The notes below the pieces were generated by a model. That model saw only the letters and a program-made list of their open reading frames with translations. It was not told the DNA's origin and did not search any database. This document shows positions 1 through 10,412 of a DNA stretch of 64,000 nucleotides, one piece after another. Source of the DNA: Streptomyces sp. NRRL S-118 (GTDB lineage Bacteria; Actinomycetota; Actinomycetes; Streptomycetales; Streptomycetaceae). The stretch spans positions 665,439 to 729,438 of the forward strand of contig NZ_KL591002.1 in the NCBI RefSeq assembly GCF_000716335.1, in the 5' to 3' direction. Within the stretch, counting starts at the first letter, position 1, and each line of letters starts with the position of its first letter. The position numbers and the translations under genes were made by a program.

Positions 1-2748
1 GGCGCGGTCGACTTCGTCAAGAAGAACCCGAAGTTCGACGGCCGCGGCGTGACGATCGGCATCATGGACTCCGGTGTCGACCTGGGCCACCCCGCGCTGC
101 AGAAGACCAGCACGGGCGAGCGCAAGATCGTCGACTGGGTGACGGCCACCGACCCGATCACCGACAGCGACGGCACCTGGCGCGCCCAGATCACCCCGGT
201 CGACGGGCCCGCCTTCACGGCGGCCAGCCGCACCTGGACGGCGCCCGCCGGGAAGTACCACTTCAGCCGGTTCTCCGAGGCGATCACCGCCAACGGGGAC
301 ATGAAGGGCGACGTCAACCGCGACGGCGACACCACCGACGTCTGGGGCCTGCTGTACGACCCCGAGGCGGGCACCGTCCGCGTCGACCTGAACGGCAACA
401 ACGACTTCACCGACGACACGCCGATGAAGCCGTACAAGGACGGCCACCAGATCGGCTGGTTCGGCACGGACAACCCGTCCACCGAGGTCGCCGAGCGGAT
501 CCCGTTCGTCATCGAGATCCGCAAGGACGTCCCCATGGACCCGCTGGGCGGGACCTGGGTCGGCAAGAAGGCCGACTTCGTCAACGTCGGCATCATCGAG
601 TCCGAGCACGGCACGCACGTCGCGGGCATCACCGCCGCCAACGGCCTGTTCGGCGGGAAGATGAACGGCGCGGCGCCCGGCGCCAAGCTGGTCTCCTCGC
701 GCGCCTGCTCCTGGAGCGGCGGCTGCACCAACGTGGCGCTCACCGAGGGCATGGCCGACCTGGTCATCAACCGCGGCGTGGACATCGTCAACATGTCCAT
801 CGGCGGCCTGCCGGCCCTCAACGACGGCAACAACGCCCGCGCCGAGCTCTACACCCGCCTCATCGACCAGTACGGCGTCCAGCTGGTCATCTCGGCGGGC
901 AACGAGGGCCCGGGCACCAACACCATCGGCGACCCCGCTCTGGCCGACAAGGTCATCTCCGTCGGTGCCGCGATCTCCAAGGAGACCTGGGCCGCCAACT
1001 ACGGCTCCGAGGTCGAGAGGCCGTACGCGATGTTCAACTTCTCCTCGCGCGGCCCGCGTGAGGACGGCGGCTTCGTCCCGACCATCTCGGCTCCGGGCTC
1101 GGCCATCAACACCATCCAGACCTGGCTGCCCGGCGCGCCGGTCGCGGAGGCCGGTTACAAGCTGCCCGCCGGTTACGGCATGCTCAACGGCACCTCGATG
1201 TCCTCGCCGCAGGCGGCGGGCGCGAGCGCGCTGCTGCTGTCGGCCGCGAAGCAGAAGAACATCGACCTCCCGCCGGCCGATCTGCGCACCGCGCTGACCA
1301 GCACCGCCAAGAAGATCAGCGGGATGGCGGCGCACGAGCAGGGCTCCGGCCTGATGAACGTCGTCGGCGCGTGGAAGGCGATCCGCGAGGGCGCCACCGC
1401 CCACGAGTACGCGGTCAAGGCGCCCGTCGACACCGCGATCGACTTCGCGCTGAAGACCCCCGGCTTCGGCACCGGCCTGTACGACCGCGAGGGCGGCCTG
1501 AAGGTCAAGCAGAAGAAGACGTACGACGTCACGATCACCCGCACCAGCGGCCCGGACCGTCCCGTCCGGCACGAGCTGGACTGGAAGTACAACGACGGCA
1601 CCTTCGACCTCATCGGCTCGGGCGCCGTGGTGCTGCCGCTGAACGAGCCGGTCACCGTCAAGGTGACGGCCAAGCCGCTCTCCGCCGGTGTGCACAGCGC
1701 GATCCTGGAGGCCGACGACGAGGACACCGAGGGCGTCGACAAGCAGATCCTCGCCACGGTGGTCGCCTCCCAGGAGCTCGCCAAGCCGTCCTTCACGTAC
1801 ACGGCGAAGGGCTCGGTGCAGCGCAACCTCTCGAAGTCGTACTTCGTGACCGTGCCCGAGGGCGCCAAGTCGCTGGAGGTCACGCTCGGCGGGCTGAAGG
1901 AGAAGAGCCAGACCCGGTTCATCGCCGTCCACCCGTACGGCGTGGCCGTCGAGGACACCGCGTCCAGCGTCTGCTACCCGCACTACAACCCGGCGAACAC
2001 CTGCCGCCCCGACCTGCGCTCGTACACCGACCCGCAGCCGGGCGTCTGGGAGATCGAGGTCGAGTCGCGCCGTACGTCGCCCGACCTGGACAACCCGTTC
2101 AAGCTGGGTGTGACGCTGCTGGGTGCCTCCTTCGACCCGGCCGTCAAGACCGTCGCCGAGGCGAAGGCCGGCACCCCGGCCCCCGTCGAGTGGAAGGTCA
2201 CCAACGGGTTCGCCGCCCTGGAGGGCAAGCTGAAGGGCGGCCCGCTGGGCTCCGCCAAGGTCGCCGCTCCGACGATCAAGAACCACGAGCAGCAGACCAG
2301 CACCGTGACCGTCGGTGAGGGCGTCGAGCGCCTCGACGTCGCCATCGGCAACACTTCCGACAAGGGCGCGGACCTGGACCTGACCGTCCTCAAGGACGGC
2401 AAGCAGGTCGGCCAGTCGGCGGACGGCGACTCCGAGGAGAGCGTCTCCCTGGTCAAGCCGGCGCCCGGCACGTACACGATCGTCGTCGACGGTTACGCGG
2501 TGCCGGCCGGGTCGACCACGTACGACTACAAGGACGTGTACTTCTCGTCCGCGCTCGGCACGGTCAAGGTCGACGAGACCCGGCCCGTGCAGCTGGCGAA
2601 CGGCGCGTCCGCGCAGGTCACGGCGGAGGTGCTGGTGAACGGCGCCGCTCCCGAGGGCCGGCGGTTCTTCGGCGAGGTGTCCCTGCTGAACGCCCGCGGC
2701 ACGGCCGCCGGCACCGGCAGCGTCGTGATCGAGAAGGTCACGCCGTAA
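1..2748 (+). CDS. Secreted S8 family serine peptidase (subtilase), 5' truncated by window edge
   Basis: The reading frame is already open at base 1, so the true start and any signal peptide lie upstream; about 915 codons are visible. The subtilase triad is seen: Asp in MDSGVD (codon at 67), His in HGTHVAG (codon at 607) and Ser in GTSMSSPQAAG (codon at 1195), with the oxyanion Asn in SAGNEGPG. A roughly 170-residue insert lies between the Asp and His motifs. The long region after the catalytic domain is beta-rich with repeated immunoglobulin-like stretches, as in large secreted actinobacterial subtilases. It probably degrades extracellular protein. A strong hairpin with a T-run follows the stop, so it ends its transcription unit. 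Family is certain; substrate is unknown. Confidence 0.95.
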   Translation, partial: GAVDFVKKNPKFDGRGVTIGIMDSGVDLGHPALQKTSTGERKIVDWVTATDPITDSDGTWRAQITPVDGPAFTAASRTWTAPAGKYHFSRFSEAITANGDMKGDVNRDGDTTDVWGLLYDPEAGTVRVDLNGNNDFTDDTPMKPYKDGHQIGWFGTDNPSTEVAERIPFVIEIRKDVPMDPLGGTWVGKKADFVNVGIIESEHGTHVAGITAANGLFGGKMNGAAPGAKLVSSRACSWSGGCTNVALTEGMADLVINRGVDIVNMSIGGLPALNDGNNARAELYTRLIDQYGVQLVISAGNEGPGTNTIGDPALADKVISVGAAISKETWAANYGSEVERPYAMFNFSSRGPREDGGFVPTISAPGSAINTIQTWLPGAPVAEAGYKLPAGYGMLNGTSMSSPQAAGASALLLSAAKQKNIDLPPADLRTALTSTAKKISGMAAHEQGSGLMNVVGAWKAIREGATAHEYAVKAPVDTAIDFALKTPGFGTGLYDREGGLKVKQKKTYDVTITRTSGPDRPVRHELDWKYNDGTFDLIGSGAVVLPLNEPVTVKVTAKPLSAGVHSAILEADDEDTEGVDKQILATVVASQELAKPSFTYTAKGSVQRNLSKSYFVTVPEGAKSLEVTLGGLKEKSQTRFIAVHPYGVAVEDTASSVCYPHYNPANTCRPDLRSYTDPQPGVWEIEVESRRTSPDLDNPFKLGVTLLGASFDPAVKTVAEAKAGTPAPVEWKVTNGFAALEGKLKGGPLGSAKVAAPTIKNHEQQTSTVTVGEGVERLDVAIGNTSDKGADLDLTVLKDGKQVGQSADGDSEESVSLVKPAPGTYTIVVDGYAVPAGSTTYDYKDVYFSSALGTVKVDETRPVQLANGASAQVTAEVLVNGAAPEGRRFFGEVSLLNARGTAAGTGSVVIEKVTP

Positions 2749-2769
2749 CACCCCGTACGCGGTGAGTGA

Positions 2770-3930
<1,161 letters not shown>

Positions 3931-3950
3931 CACCGGCGCAGAACGCCACG

Positions 3951-3985
3951 AAGGGCCGCCCCGCGACAACCGTGGGGCGGCCCTT
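3951..3985 (+). terminator. Intrinsic terminator after asd
   Basis: A perfect 12-bp stem (AAGGGCCGCCCC with GGGGCGGCCCTT) has an 11-base loop and starts 20 bases after the asd stop. Confidence 0.8.
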
Positions 3986-4037
3986 CGGTGTCCGTGGAAG
4001 GATGACCGGAAACGTCACACAACGAGGAGATGACCGG

Positions 4038-6620
4038 GTGCCTGGCACGAACCTGACCCGTGAAGAGGCCCAGCGGCGGGCGGAGCTGCTGACCGTGGAC
4101 TCGTACGAGATCGACCTCGATCTCAGTGGCGCGCAGGAGGGCGGCACCTACCGGTCCGTGACCACCGTGCGCTTCGATTCCGCCGAGGAAGGTGCGGAGA
4201 CCTTCATCGACCTGGTGGCGCCGGCCGTGCACCGGGTCGTCCTGAACGGTCACGCGCTGGACGTCGCTGCCGTCTTCCGGGACTCGCGGATCGCGCTCAA
4301 GCACCTGAAGCAGGGCCGCAACGAGCTGACGGTCGTCGCGGACTGCGCGTACACGAACACCGGCGAGGGCCTGCACAAGTTCGTCGACCCGGTCGACGAC
4401 CAGGCCTACCTGTACACCCAGTTCGAGGTGCCGGACGCGCGCCGCGTGTTCGCCAGCTTCGAGCAGCCGGACCTGAAGGCCACCTTCCGGTTCACCGTGA
4501 AGGCGCCGGCCGGCTGGACCGTCATCTCGAACTCGCCGACGCCGGAGCCGAAGGACGACGTCTGGGCCTTCGAGCCGACGCCGCGCATGTCGACGTACGT
4601 CACGGCCCTGATCGTCGGCCCGTACCACGCCGTGCACAGCACCTACGAGGGCACGGGTGGGCAGGTCGTGCCGCTGGGCATCTACTGCCGTCCCTCGCTC
4701 GCCGAGTACCTGGACGCGGACGCGATCTTCGAGGTGACCCGTCAGGGCTTCGACTGGTTCCAGGAGAAGTTCGACTACGCGTACCCGTTCGCCAAGTACG
4801 ACCAGCTGTTCGTGCCGGAGTTCAACGCCGGCGCGATGGAGAACGCGGGCGCGGTGACCATCCGCGACCAGTACGTCTTCCGCTCGAAGGTGACGGACGC
4901 GGCGTACGAGACGCGCGCCGAGACCATCCTGCACGAGCTCGCCCACATGTGGTTCGGCGACCTCGTCACCATGGAGTGGTGGAACGACCTGTGGCTGAAC
5001 GAGTCGTTCGCCACCTACACCTCGATCGCCTGCCAGGCCGCCGCGCCCGGCTCGCGCTGGCCGCACTCGTGGACCACGTTCGCGAACTCGATGAAGACCT
5101 GGGCGTACCGGCAGGACCAGCTCCCGTCGACGCACCCGATCATGGCCGAGATCCGCGACCTGGACGACGTGCTGGTCAACTTCGACGGCATCACCTACGC
5201 CAAGGGCGCGTCCGTGCTCAAGCAGCTGGTGGCGTACGTCGGCGAGGACGAGTTCTTCCGCGGTGTGCAGGCGTACTTCAAGCGGCACGCGTTCGGCAAC
5301 ACGCGCCTGAGCGACCTGCTGGGGGCGCTGGAGGAGACCTCCGGACGCGACCTGAGGACGTGGTCGAAGGCGTGGCTGGAGACGGCCGGCATCAACGTGC
5401 TGCGGCCGGGCATCGAGGTCGACGGGGACGGGGTCATCACCTCGTTCGCGGTGCGGCAGGAGGCCCCGGCGCTGCCGGCCGGCGCGAAGGGCGAGCCGGT
5501 GCTGCGCCCGCACCGCATCGCGATCGGCCTGTACGACCTCCAGGACGGCAAGCTGGTCCGTACGGACCGGATCGAGATGGACATCCAGGCGGATGAGCTG
5601 ACCGCCGTGCCGCAGCTGGAGGGCCGCGCCCGCCCGGCCGTGGTGCTCCTGAACGACGACGACCTGTCGTATGCGAAGGTGCGCCTCGACGAGGACTCCC
5701 TGAAGGTCGTCGCCCAGCACCTGGGCGACTTCACGGAGTCCCTGCCGCGCGCGCTGTGCTGGGCGTCGGCCTGGGACATGACCCGGGACGGCGAGATGGC
5801 CACGCGCGACTACCTGGAGCTGGTGCTGTCGGGCATCGCGAAGGAGTCGGACATCGGCGTGGTGCAGTCGCTGCACCGCCAGGTGAAGCTGGCCCTCGAC
5901 CTGTACGCGGCGCCCGGGTGGCGCGAGGCGGGCCTGGCGCGCTGGACCGAGGCGACGCTGACCCACCTGCGGACCGCGGAGCCGGGCAGCGACCACCAGC
6001 TCGCCTGGGCGCGGGCCTTCGCCGCGACCGCGCGCACGCCGCAGCAGCTCGACCTGCTGGCCGCGCTGCTGGAGGGCCGGGAGGCGATCGAGGGCCTGGT
6101 CGTCGACGCCGAGCTGCGCTGGACGTTCGTTGAGCGGCTGGCGGCGACGGGCGTGTACGACGAGCCGGAGATCGCGGCGGAGCACGAGCGCGACCGGACC
6201 GCGGCGGGTGAGCGGCACGCGGCCACGGCCCGGGCGGCGCGTCCGACGCCGGAGGCCAAGGCCGAGGCGTGGGCCTCGGTCGTGGAGTCCGACAAGCTCC
6301 CCAACGCCGTGCAGGAGGCGGTGATCGGCGGGTTCGTGCAGACGGACCAGCGCGAGCTGCTCGCCCCGTACACGGAGAAGTTCTTCGCTGCCGTGAAGGG
6401 CGTGTGGGAGTCCCGGTCCTACGAGATGGCGCAGCAGATCGCGGTCGGTCTGTACCCGGCGGTCCAGGTCTCCCAGGAGACCCTGGACGCGACGGACGCG
6501 TGGCTCGGGAGCGCCGAGCCCAACGCGGCGCTGCGCCGCCTGGTCTCGGAGTCCCGGTCTGGCGTGGAACGCGCCCTGAAGGCCCAGGCCGCGGACGCGG
6601 CTGCGGGCGCGGACGCGTGA
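4038..6620 (+). CDS. pepN: Aminopeptidase N (M1 family zinc metallopeptidase)
   Basis: 860 residues. It removes N-terminal amino acids from peptides, probably in the cytoplasm because no signal peptide is seen. M1 hallmarks are the substrate-binding GAMENAG motif (about residue 265) and the zinc site HELAHMWFGDLVT (about residue 299) with the third ligand Glu in WLNESFA 18 residues later. The C-terminal half matches the ERAP1-like helical domain by length and composition. GTG at 4038 is preferred because GAGGAG ends 8 bases upstream. An in-frame ATG at 4002 has AAGG almost touching it and would add 12 residues. It sits alone between two terminators, so it is probably monocistronic. Confidence 0.94.
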   Translation: MPGTNLTREEAQRRAELLTVDSYEIDLDLSGAQEGGTYRSVTTVRFDSAEEGAETFIDLVAPAVHRVVLNGHALDVAAVFRDSRIALKHLKQGRNELTVVADCAYTNTGEGLHKFVDPVDDQAYLYTQFEVPDARRVFASFEQPDLKATFRFTVKAPAGWTVISNSPTPEPKDDVWAFEPTPRMSTYVTALIVGPYHAVHSTYEGTGGQVVPLGIYCRPSLAEYLDADAIFEVTRQGFDWFQEKFDYAYPFAKYDQLFVPEFNAGAMENAGAVTIRDQYVFRSKVTDAAYETRAETILHELAHMWFGDLVTMEWWNDLWLNESFATYTSIACQAAAPGSRWPHSWTTFANSMKTWAYRQDQLPSTHPIMAEIRDLDDVLVNFDGITYAKGASVLKQLVAYVGEDEFFRGVQAYFKRHAFGNTRLSDLLGALEETSGRDLRTWSKAWLETAGINVLRPGIEVDGDGVITSFAVRQEAPALPAGAKGEPVLRPHRIAIGLYDLQDGKLVRTDRIEMDIQADELTAVPQLEGRARPAVVLLNDDDLSYAKVRLDEDSLKVVAQHLGDFTESLPRALCWASAWDMTRDGEMATRDYLELVLSGIAKESDIGVVQSLHRQVKLALDLYAAPGWREAGLARWTEATLTHLRTAEPGSDHQLAWARAFAATARTPQQLDLLAALLEGREAIEGLVVDAELRWTFVERLAATGVYDEPEIAAEHERDRTAAGERHAATARAARPTPEAKAEAWASVVESDKLPNAVQEAVIGGFVQTDQRELLAPYTEKFFAAVKGVWESRSYEMAQQIAVGLYPAVQVSQETLDATDAWLGSAEPNAALRRLVSESRSGVERALKAQAADAAAGADA

Positions 6621-6640
6621 CGGCTCTTCGCGAGTGAACC

Positions 6641-6673
6641 GAAGGGGCGCCCTCCCCCGTGGGGCGCCCCTTC
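6641..6673 (+). terminator. Intrinsic terminator after pepN
   Basis: A perfect 12-bp stem (GAAGGGGCGCCC with GGGCGCCCCTTC) with a 9-base loop, 20 bases after the pepN stop. Confidence 0.78.
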
Positions 6674-6710
6674 GCCGGCTTTCAGGGCGCGGCGCACCGG
6701 GCGCGGAGCC

Positions 6711-6841
6711 GTGCCGCGCCTCCGGCGGTGCGGGAGCCGTGCCGCGCCTCCGGCGATGCGGGAGCCGTGCGGGCGCATGCGGGAGCCGTGCGGGCGCGTG
6801 CGGGCGATGCGGGAGCCGTGCGGGCGCATGCGGGCGATGCC
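6711..6841. repeat. Degenerate GC-rich tandem repeat array between pepN and wrbA
   Basis: The 317 bases between pepN and wrbA (6621-6937) hold no credible gene. After the pepN terminator there are two near-identical 28-bp units (6711-6738 and 6739-6766, one base different), then three shorter variants, each starting GTGCSGGCG or GTGCCGCGCC, four ending in the shared core TGCGGGAGCC. On either strand this translates only to Arg/Ala/Pro or Gly/Ala/Val runs. Function is unknown; slippage-type expansion is the simplest explanation. Confidence 0.7.
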
Positions 6842-6937
6842 CCGTCGGGGAAGGCGTCGAGGCGGCCGATCGGCCGGTCGTGGTCGCCCGGGTGGAGCAG
6901 GGTGCTCGCCGTCGACGCCGCGCCGGGAGGCGTGGGG

Positions 6938-7543
6938 TCAGGCCGCGGCCCTGAGGAGGCGGCCGGTGATGGTGGCGAGCCGCCGGCCCTGGTGGCGGGC
7001 GGCACTCAGCACGTTCTCGCCGGGGGCTCCGGCGGCCGAGGGGTGGGCGGTGCCGTAGGGGTTGCCGCCGGCCGCGTAGACCACCGGGTCGGTGAAGCCG
7101 GGCGGGACGATGAGCGAGCCCCAGTGGTGCATCGTGTTGTAGAGCGCGAGCAGCGTGGACTCGTTGCCGCCGTGGGTGTTGGCGGCGCTGACGAAGCCGG
7201 TGACGGGCTTGTCGACGAAGGCGCCCTGCTGCCACAGACCCCCGGTGGAGTCGAGGAACTGCTTCAGCTGGGCGGAGACGTTGCCGAACCGCGTCGGCGT
7301 GCCGAAGGCGTACCCGTCGGCCCACGCCAGGTCGTCCAGGGTGGCGGTCTCCACGTCCCGGGTCGCCTCGACGTGCTCGCGCCAGGCGGGGTTGGAGTCG
7401 ATGGCCGCGTCGGGGGCGAGCTCGGGAACACGGCGGAGCCGGACCTCGGCACCGGCCTTCTCGGCACCTTCCGCCACCGCGAGGGCGAGCTGGTGGACGT
7501 TGCCGGTGGAGGAGTAGTAGACGACGGCGATCTTCGGTGCCAT
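6938..7543 (-). CDS. wrbA: NAD(P)H:quinone oxidoreductase, WrbA-type flavoprotein
   Basis: 201 residues, the usual WrbA length. It is a flavodoxin-fold FMN enzyme performing two-electron quinone reduction, which limits semiquinone and oxidative stress. Seen are the N-terminal FMN phosphate-binding loop in VVYYSSTGN, the TPTRFGN segment and a C-terminal half with the WrbA-like HGGNES and PPGFTDP segments. ATG at 7543 has AAGGG about 6-10 bases upstream; a second ATG at 7558 would add five residues. It is divergent from a TetR regulator across a spacer with three operator-like repeats, so repression by that regulator is likely. Confidence 0.92.
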   Translation of the reverse strand: MAPKIAVVYYSSTGNVHQLALAVAEGAEKAGAEVRLRRVPELAPDAAIDSNPAWREHVEATRDVETATLDDLAWADGYAFGTPTRFGNVSAQLKQFLDSTGGLWQQGAFVDKPVTGFVSAANTHGGNESTLLALYNTMHHWGSLIVPPGFTDPVVYAAGGNPYGTAHPSAAGAPGENVLSAARHQGRRLATITGRLLRAAA

Positions 7544-7568
7544 GACACAACCCTTCATCAAGACCTCG

Positions 7569-7659
7569 AAGCGGATTCTTATCCGCTTGCGACCCCGAGT
7601 TAACCGGATAGGAATCCGGATAGCAAGAGGGTGGGTGGAGCTAACCGGATAGCTTTCCG
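7569..7659. promoter_or_regulatory. Three operator-like CGGAT-N4-ATCCG sites in the wrbA/tetR spacer
   Basis: Site 1 (7569-7588) has perfect arms AAGCGGAT and ATCCGCTT around TCTT. Site 2 (7604-7619) has arms CCGGAT and ATCCGG around AGGA. Site 3 (7646-7659) has CGGAT and TTCCG around AGCT, one mismatch. All three share an identical 4-base centre spacing. Site 1 lies just upstream of wrbA and site 3 just upstream of the TetR gene. The inference is autoregulation plus wrbA repression by the TetR protein, relieved by a quinone-like ligand. Confidence 0.7.
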
Positions 7660-7682
7660 CTCCGGGGGCTATGCTCGGAGGC

Positions 7683-8324
7683 ATGAGTCCGACGCCGCCG
7701 CGCCCCCCGCAACGCATCGACCTGCCGCTCGCGGACCGGTCCGTGAGTGAGCGGCCGGAGCGCGCGGACGCCGCGGACAACCGCCGCCGGATCCTCGAGG
7801 CCGCCGCCGCGATCGTCGCCGAGAAGGGCCCCGGGGCGCTGACCATGAACGCGGTCGCGCACGCCACCGGTATCGGCGTCGGCACGGTCTACCGGCGCTT
7901 CGGGGACGTCGCCCGGCTGCTGCTGGCCCTGCTCGACGAACGCGAGAAGCGGTTCCAGGAAGACTTCATGGCCGGGCCTCCGCCGCTCGGGCCCGGCGCT
8001 CCGCCCATCGAGCGCCTCCGCGCCTTCCTGCACGCGCTGGCCGACCGGGTCGCCGAGCAGCAGGACATGATGCTCGCGGCGGAGACCGCGGCGCCGCTCG
8101 CGCGGTACGACAGCGGCGCCTACACGACCATGCACATGCACACGGCGATGCTGGTGGGCCGCATCCGCCCGGGCGCGGACGCCGCGCTGCTGGCCCACAT
8201 GCTGCTGGCCCCGTTCATGCCGAGCCTGATGCACCACCTCACCCGCGCCGACGCCCGCGCGCTCGACGCCGTCAAGGCGGCCACCGACGAACTCCTGCTG
8301 GGCCTGGCGCGGCCGGCACCCTGA
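7683..8324 (+). CDS. TetR/AcrR family transcriptional regulator
   Basis: 213 residues. The N-terminal helix-turn-helix (about residues 30-75) is typical TetR: NRRRILEAAAAIVAEKG, then MNAVAHATGIGVGTVYRRFGD. The C-terminal ligand domain is helical and unassigned. The start is uncertain: ATG at 7683 has GGAGG only one base away, ATG at 7671 adds four residues, and GTG at 7743 would also keep the DNA-binding domain. It is divergent from wrbA with repeated palindromes between, so it probably represses both genes. Confidence 0.9.
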   Translation: MSPTPPRPPQRIDLPLADRSVSERPERADAADNRRRILEAAAAIVAEKGPGALTMNAVAHATGIGVGTVYRRFGDVARLLLALLDEREKRFQEDFMAGPPPLGPGAPPIERLRAFLHALADRVAEQQDMMLAAETAAPLARYDSGAYTTMHMHTAMLVGRIRPGADAALLAHMLLAPFMPSLMHHLTRADARALDAVKAATDELLLGLARPAP

Positions 8325-8327
8325 CGC

Positions 8328-8394
8328 GGACGGCCCCGCTGCCGTCGGCAGCCCGGACATCCGGATACCCGGCCACCGGGCTACCCGGCCGTCC
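8328..8394. terminator. Possible bidirectional terminator between convergent tetR and lysR-type genes
   Basis: Outer arms GGACGGCC (8328-8335) and GGCCGTCC (8387-8394) enclose GC-rich inner hairpins, including CCCGG/CCGGG. It fills the 78-base gap between convergent genes. No T-run is present, so the role is inferred from position. Confidence 0.4.
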
Positions 8395-8402
8395 GGCCCC
8401 GA

Positions 8403-9305
8403 CTACCGCAGGGAGGCGGCCTCGCGCAGGGCCGTCAGTACGCGGGCGACCGCCGGGGCGGATTCCGAGCCGCGCCGGACCGCGGCGATCACGTGGCGGC
8501 GCGGCTGGTCGGCCTCCAGGACCCGCATCACCACCCCCGTGGACCGCTCCGCGGCCGCCATGCGGGGCACCAGGGCGACCCCCATGCCCGCCTCCACCAT
8601 CGCCAGGATCGCCGTCCACCCGGCCGCCGAGTGCGCCTGTTCGGGCAGGAAGCCGGCTGCCTCGCACGCCGCCGTGGTGATCTCCGACCAGGGACCACTG
8701 CCCCCGAAGATCCACCGCTCCCCCGACAGGTCGGCCAGCCGCAGCCCGGGGGCGCCCGCGAGCGGGTGTCCCGCAGGCAGGGCCACGTCCAGCGGGTCTG
8801 CGAGCAACGGCACCCGGGTGAAGCCGGGGTCCCGGACGGTCGGTGCGTGCGCGGCCAGCGACAGCGCGAGGTCCACCGCGCCGGCGGACAGCAGCTCGTA
8901 CGCCTCGGCCGCCTCCGCCTCCCGCACCCGCACCTCCAGGGCCGGGTGAGCGGTGCGCAACCGCAGCACCGCCGGCACGACGAGGGCCGGCACGGCGGTG
9001 GAGAACGCCCCGACGCGCACCTCGCCCGCCTCGCCCCGGAGATACCCCGTCAGTTCTGCGTCCGCGCGCTCCAACTGGGCGAAGACCTCTTCGGCGTGGC
9101 GCAGCACCAGGTGGGCGGCGTCGGTGAGCCGCACCCGGCGCCCCTGCGCCTCCAGCAGCCGCACGCCCAGCTGCCTGGAGAGGTTGGCCAGCTGCTGGGA
9201 GACGGCCGAGGGGGTCATCAGCAGCGCCTCGGCCGTCGCGGTCACCGTGCCGCGATCGCGGAGTGTGCGCAGGATCCGGAGCTTCTTGATGTCCCACTCG
9301 GTCAT
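8403..9305 (-). CDS. LysR family transcriptional regulator
   Basis: 300 residues. The winged helix at residues 1-60 (WDIKKLRILRTLRDRG, then ALLMTPSAVSQQLANLSRQLG) is followed by a LysR substrate-binding domain (about residues 90-295, periplasmic-binding fold). ATG at 9305 is the natural LysR start. It converges on the TetR gene and diverges from the I36-type gene at 9532; the 226-base spacer probably holds its promoter and binding site, but I could not pick out a convincing T-N11-A site. The effector is unknown. Confidence 0.92.
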   Translation of the reverse strand: MTEWDIKKLRILRTLRDRGTVTATAEALLMTPSAVSQQLANLSRQLGVRLLEAQGRRVRLTDAAHLVLRHAEEVFAQLERADAELTGYLRGEAGEVRVGAFSTAVPALVVPAVLRLRTAHPALEVRVREAEAAEAYELLSAGAVDLALSLAAHAPTVRDPGFTRVPLLADPLDVALPAGHPLAGAPGLRLADLSGERWIFGGSGPWSEITTAACEAAGFLPEQAHSAAGWTAILAMVEAGMGVALVPRMAAAERSTGVVMRVLEADQPRRHVIAAVRRGSESAPAVARVLTALREAASLR

Positions 9306-9531
9306 GCCACGCAACCTATCCGCCGGCCCGCGGGAGGGCTTGTGAGGCCCAACACAAGGATTTTTCCGGCCAGTCGGCACGCTGGAGGGTCTTTGGCGTC
9401 CACCGGACACCGCAGGCGGATCCGGTTGCCCGGCACTCCCGGGGACTTGGACACTCGGAGTCACGACCACCGCGGACGCGGCGGCCGTTCGACGGGCTTT
9501 CGTCCTGAAAGATCCGCAGGGGGGAATCCGC

Positions 9532-10113
9532 ATGGCATTGCGCAAGGTGACCGCGGCGTTGTTCGCGGTCCTGGCACTCACGGCCACCGCAGCGATCGGG
9601 CCGGCCGCTCCGGCTGCCGCCGCGACCACCCTCCCCGACCCCGCCCTCGCCCACCCGGGCCACTCCCACGGCCGCCACCCCGGCTTCACCGCCGCAGCGG
9701 AGGAGGCGGGTCTGGACGACGACGAAGCGGAGGAACTCCAGCGGCAGGTGGACCACTACGTCGCCCGGCAGGGCGGAATCCAGGTGGCTCTCAACCGGGT
9801 CGCGGTCGCAGGCATGGGCGAGATCGTGCTGCCGCTCCCCGGCGCACGCCAGGCCCGCGCCGACTGCCCGGCCCAGAACTTCTGCATGTTCACCGGGCCC
9901 GACTTCACCGGCGCGCAGTTCAACCTCTACCGGTGCGCCACGTACACCCTGGAGAACTGGACCGGTGACGGGTCCTGGATCAACAACCAGACGCCGGGGA
10001 CGCGGGCCAGGTTCCTCGACCGAAACCGGAACACCATCCACACCACCCCGGGTGCGTACTCGGCGAGCTCCCGCCACAACTGGGACCCGGTCTGGTACGT
10101 CGTCAACTGCTGA
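9532..10113 (+). CDS. Secreted peptidase inhibitor family I36-type (beta/gamma-crystallin-like) protein
   Basis: 193 residues. A Sec signal peptide (residues 1 to about 30, MALRKVTAALFAVLALTATA with a later AAA cleavage region) precedes a linker and a C-terminal domain of about 80 residues starting near ADCPAQNFCMFTG. Its four Cys, the GPDFTG and aromatic-Gly pattern and the W...D.W.VVNC ending match the I36/SmpI-like crystallin fold known in Streptomyces. It probably acts outside the cell as a protease inhibitor or wall-associated small protein. GGGGGG lies about 10 bases upstream of the ATG. The family assignment is by pattern only. Confidence 0.75.
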   Translation: MALRKVTAALFAVLALTATAAIGPAAPAAAATTLPDPALAHPGHSHGRHPGFTAAAEEAGLDDDEAEELQRQVDHYVARQGGIQVALNRVAVAGMGEIVLPLPGARQARADCPAQNFCMFTGPDFTGAQFNLYRCATYTLENWTGDGSWINNQTPGTRARFLDRNRNTIHTTPGAYSASSRHNWDPVWYVVNC

Positions 10114-10137
10114 CCCCTCCACCGTCCCACCGCCTCA

Positions 10138-10409
10138 GCTTCCGCCTCCGCCTCCGCCTCCGCCTCCAAGGCATCGTGTCCCCCGGCCCGCCCGGCCTCC
10201 CCGGCACGGCGGGCACGCGCGTCCCCCGCGTCCCGCACCTCCGTCAGCTCCCGCACCTCTCGGCCCCCCGTCCCCGCACCCCGCACCCCGAGTCCCGGCC
10301 TCCCCGCCTCCCCGGGCATGTGAGGCCTCCTCCGCCGGCCGACCCCCGGCGGACGAGGCCCTCACATCGCTGGGACCCTCACATCGCCGGGGCCCTCACA
10401 TCGCCGGGG
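10138..10409. repeat. Low-complexity spacer: hexamer run and 17-bp tandem repeat
   Basis: The 299 bases between two convergent genes (10114-10412) contain no credible gene. At 10138-10167 there is a run of GCCTCC hexamers. At 10359-10409 three 17-bp units follow each other (consensus CCCTCACATCGCCGGGG; first unit has two changes), and a partial fourth unit reaches the stop codon of the following minus-strand transporter. Between them is C-rich sequence with no structure I can assign. Confidence 0.75.
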
Positions 10410-10412
10410 CCC

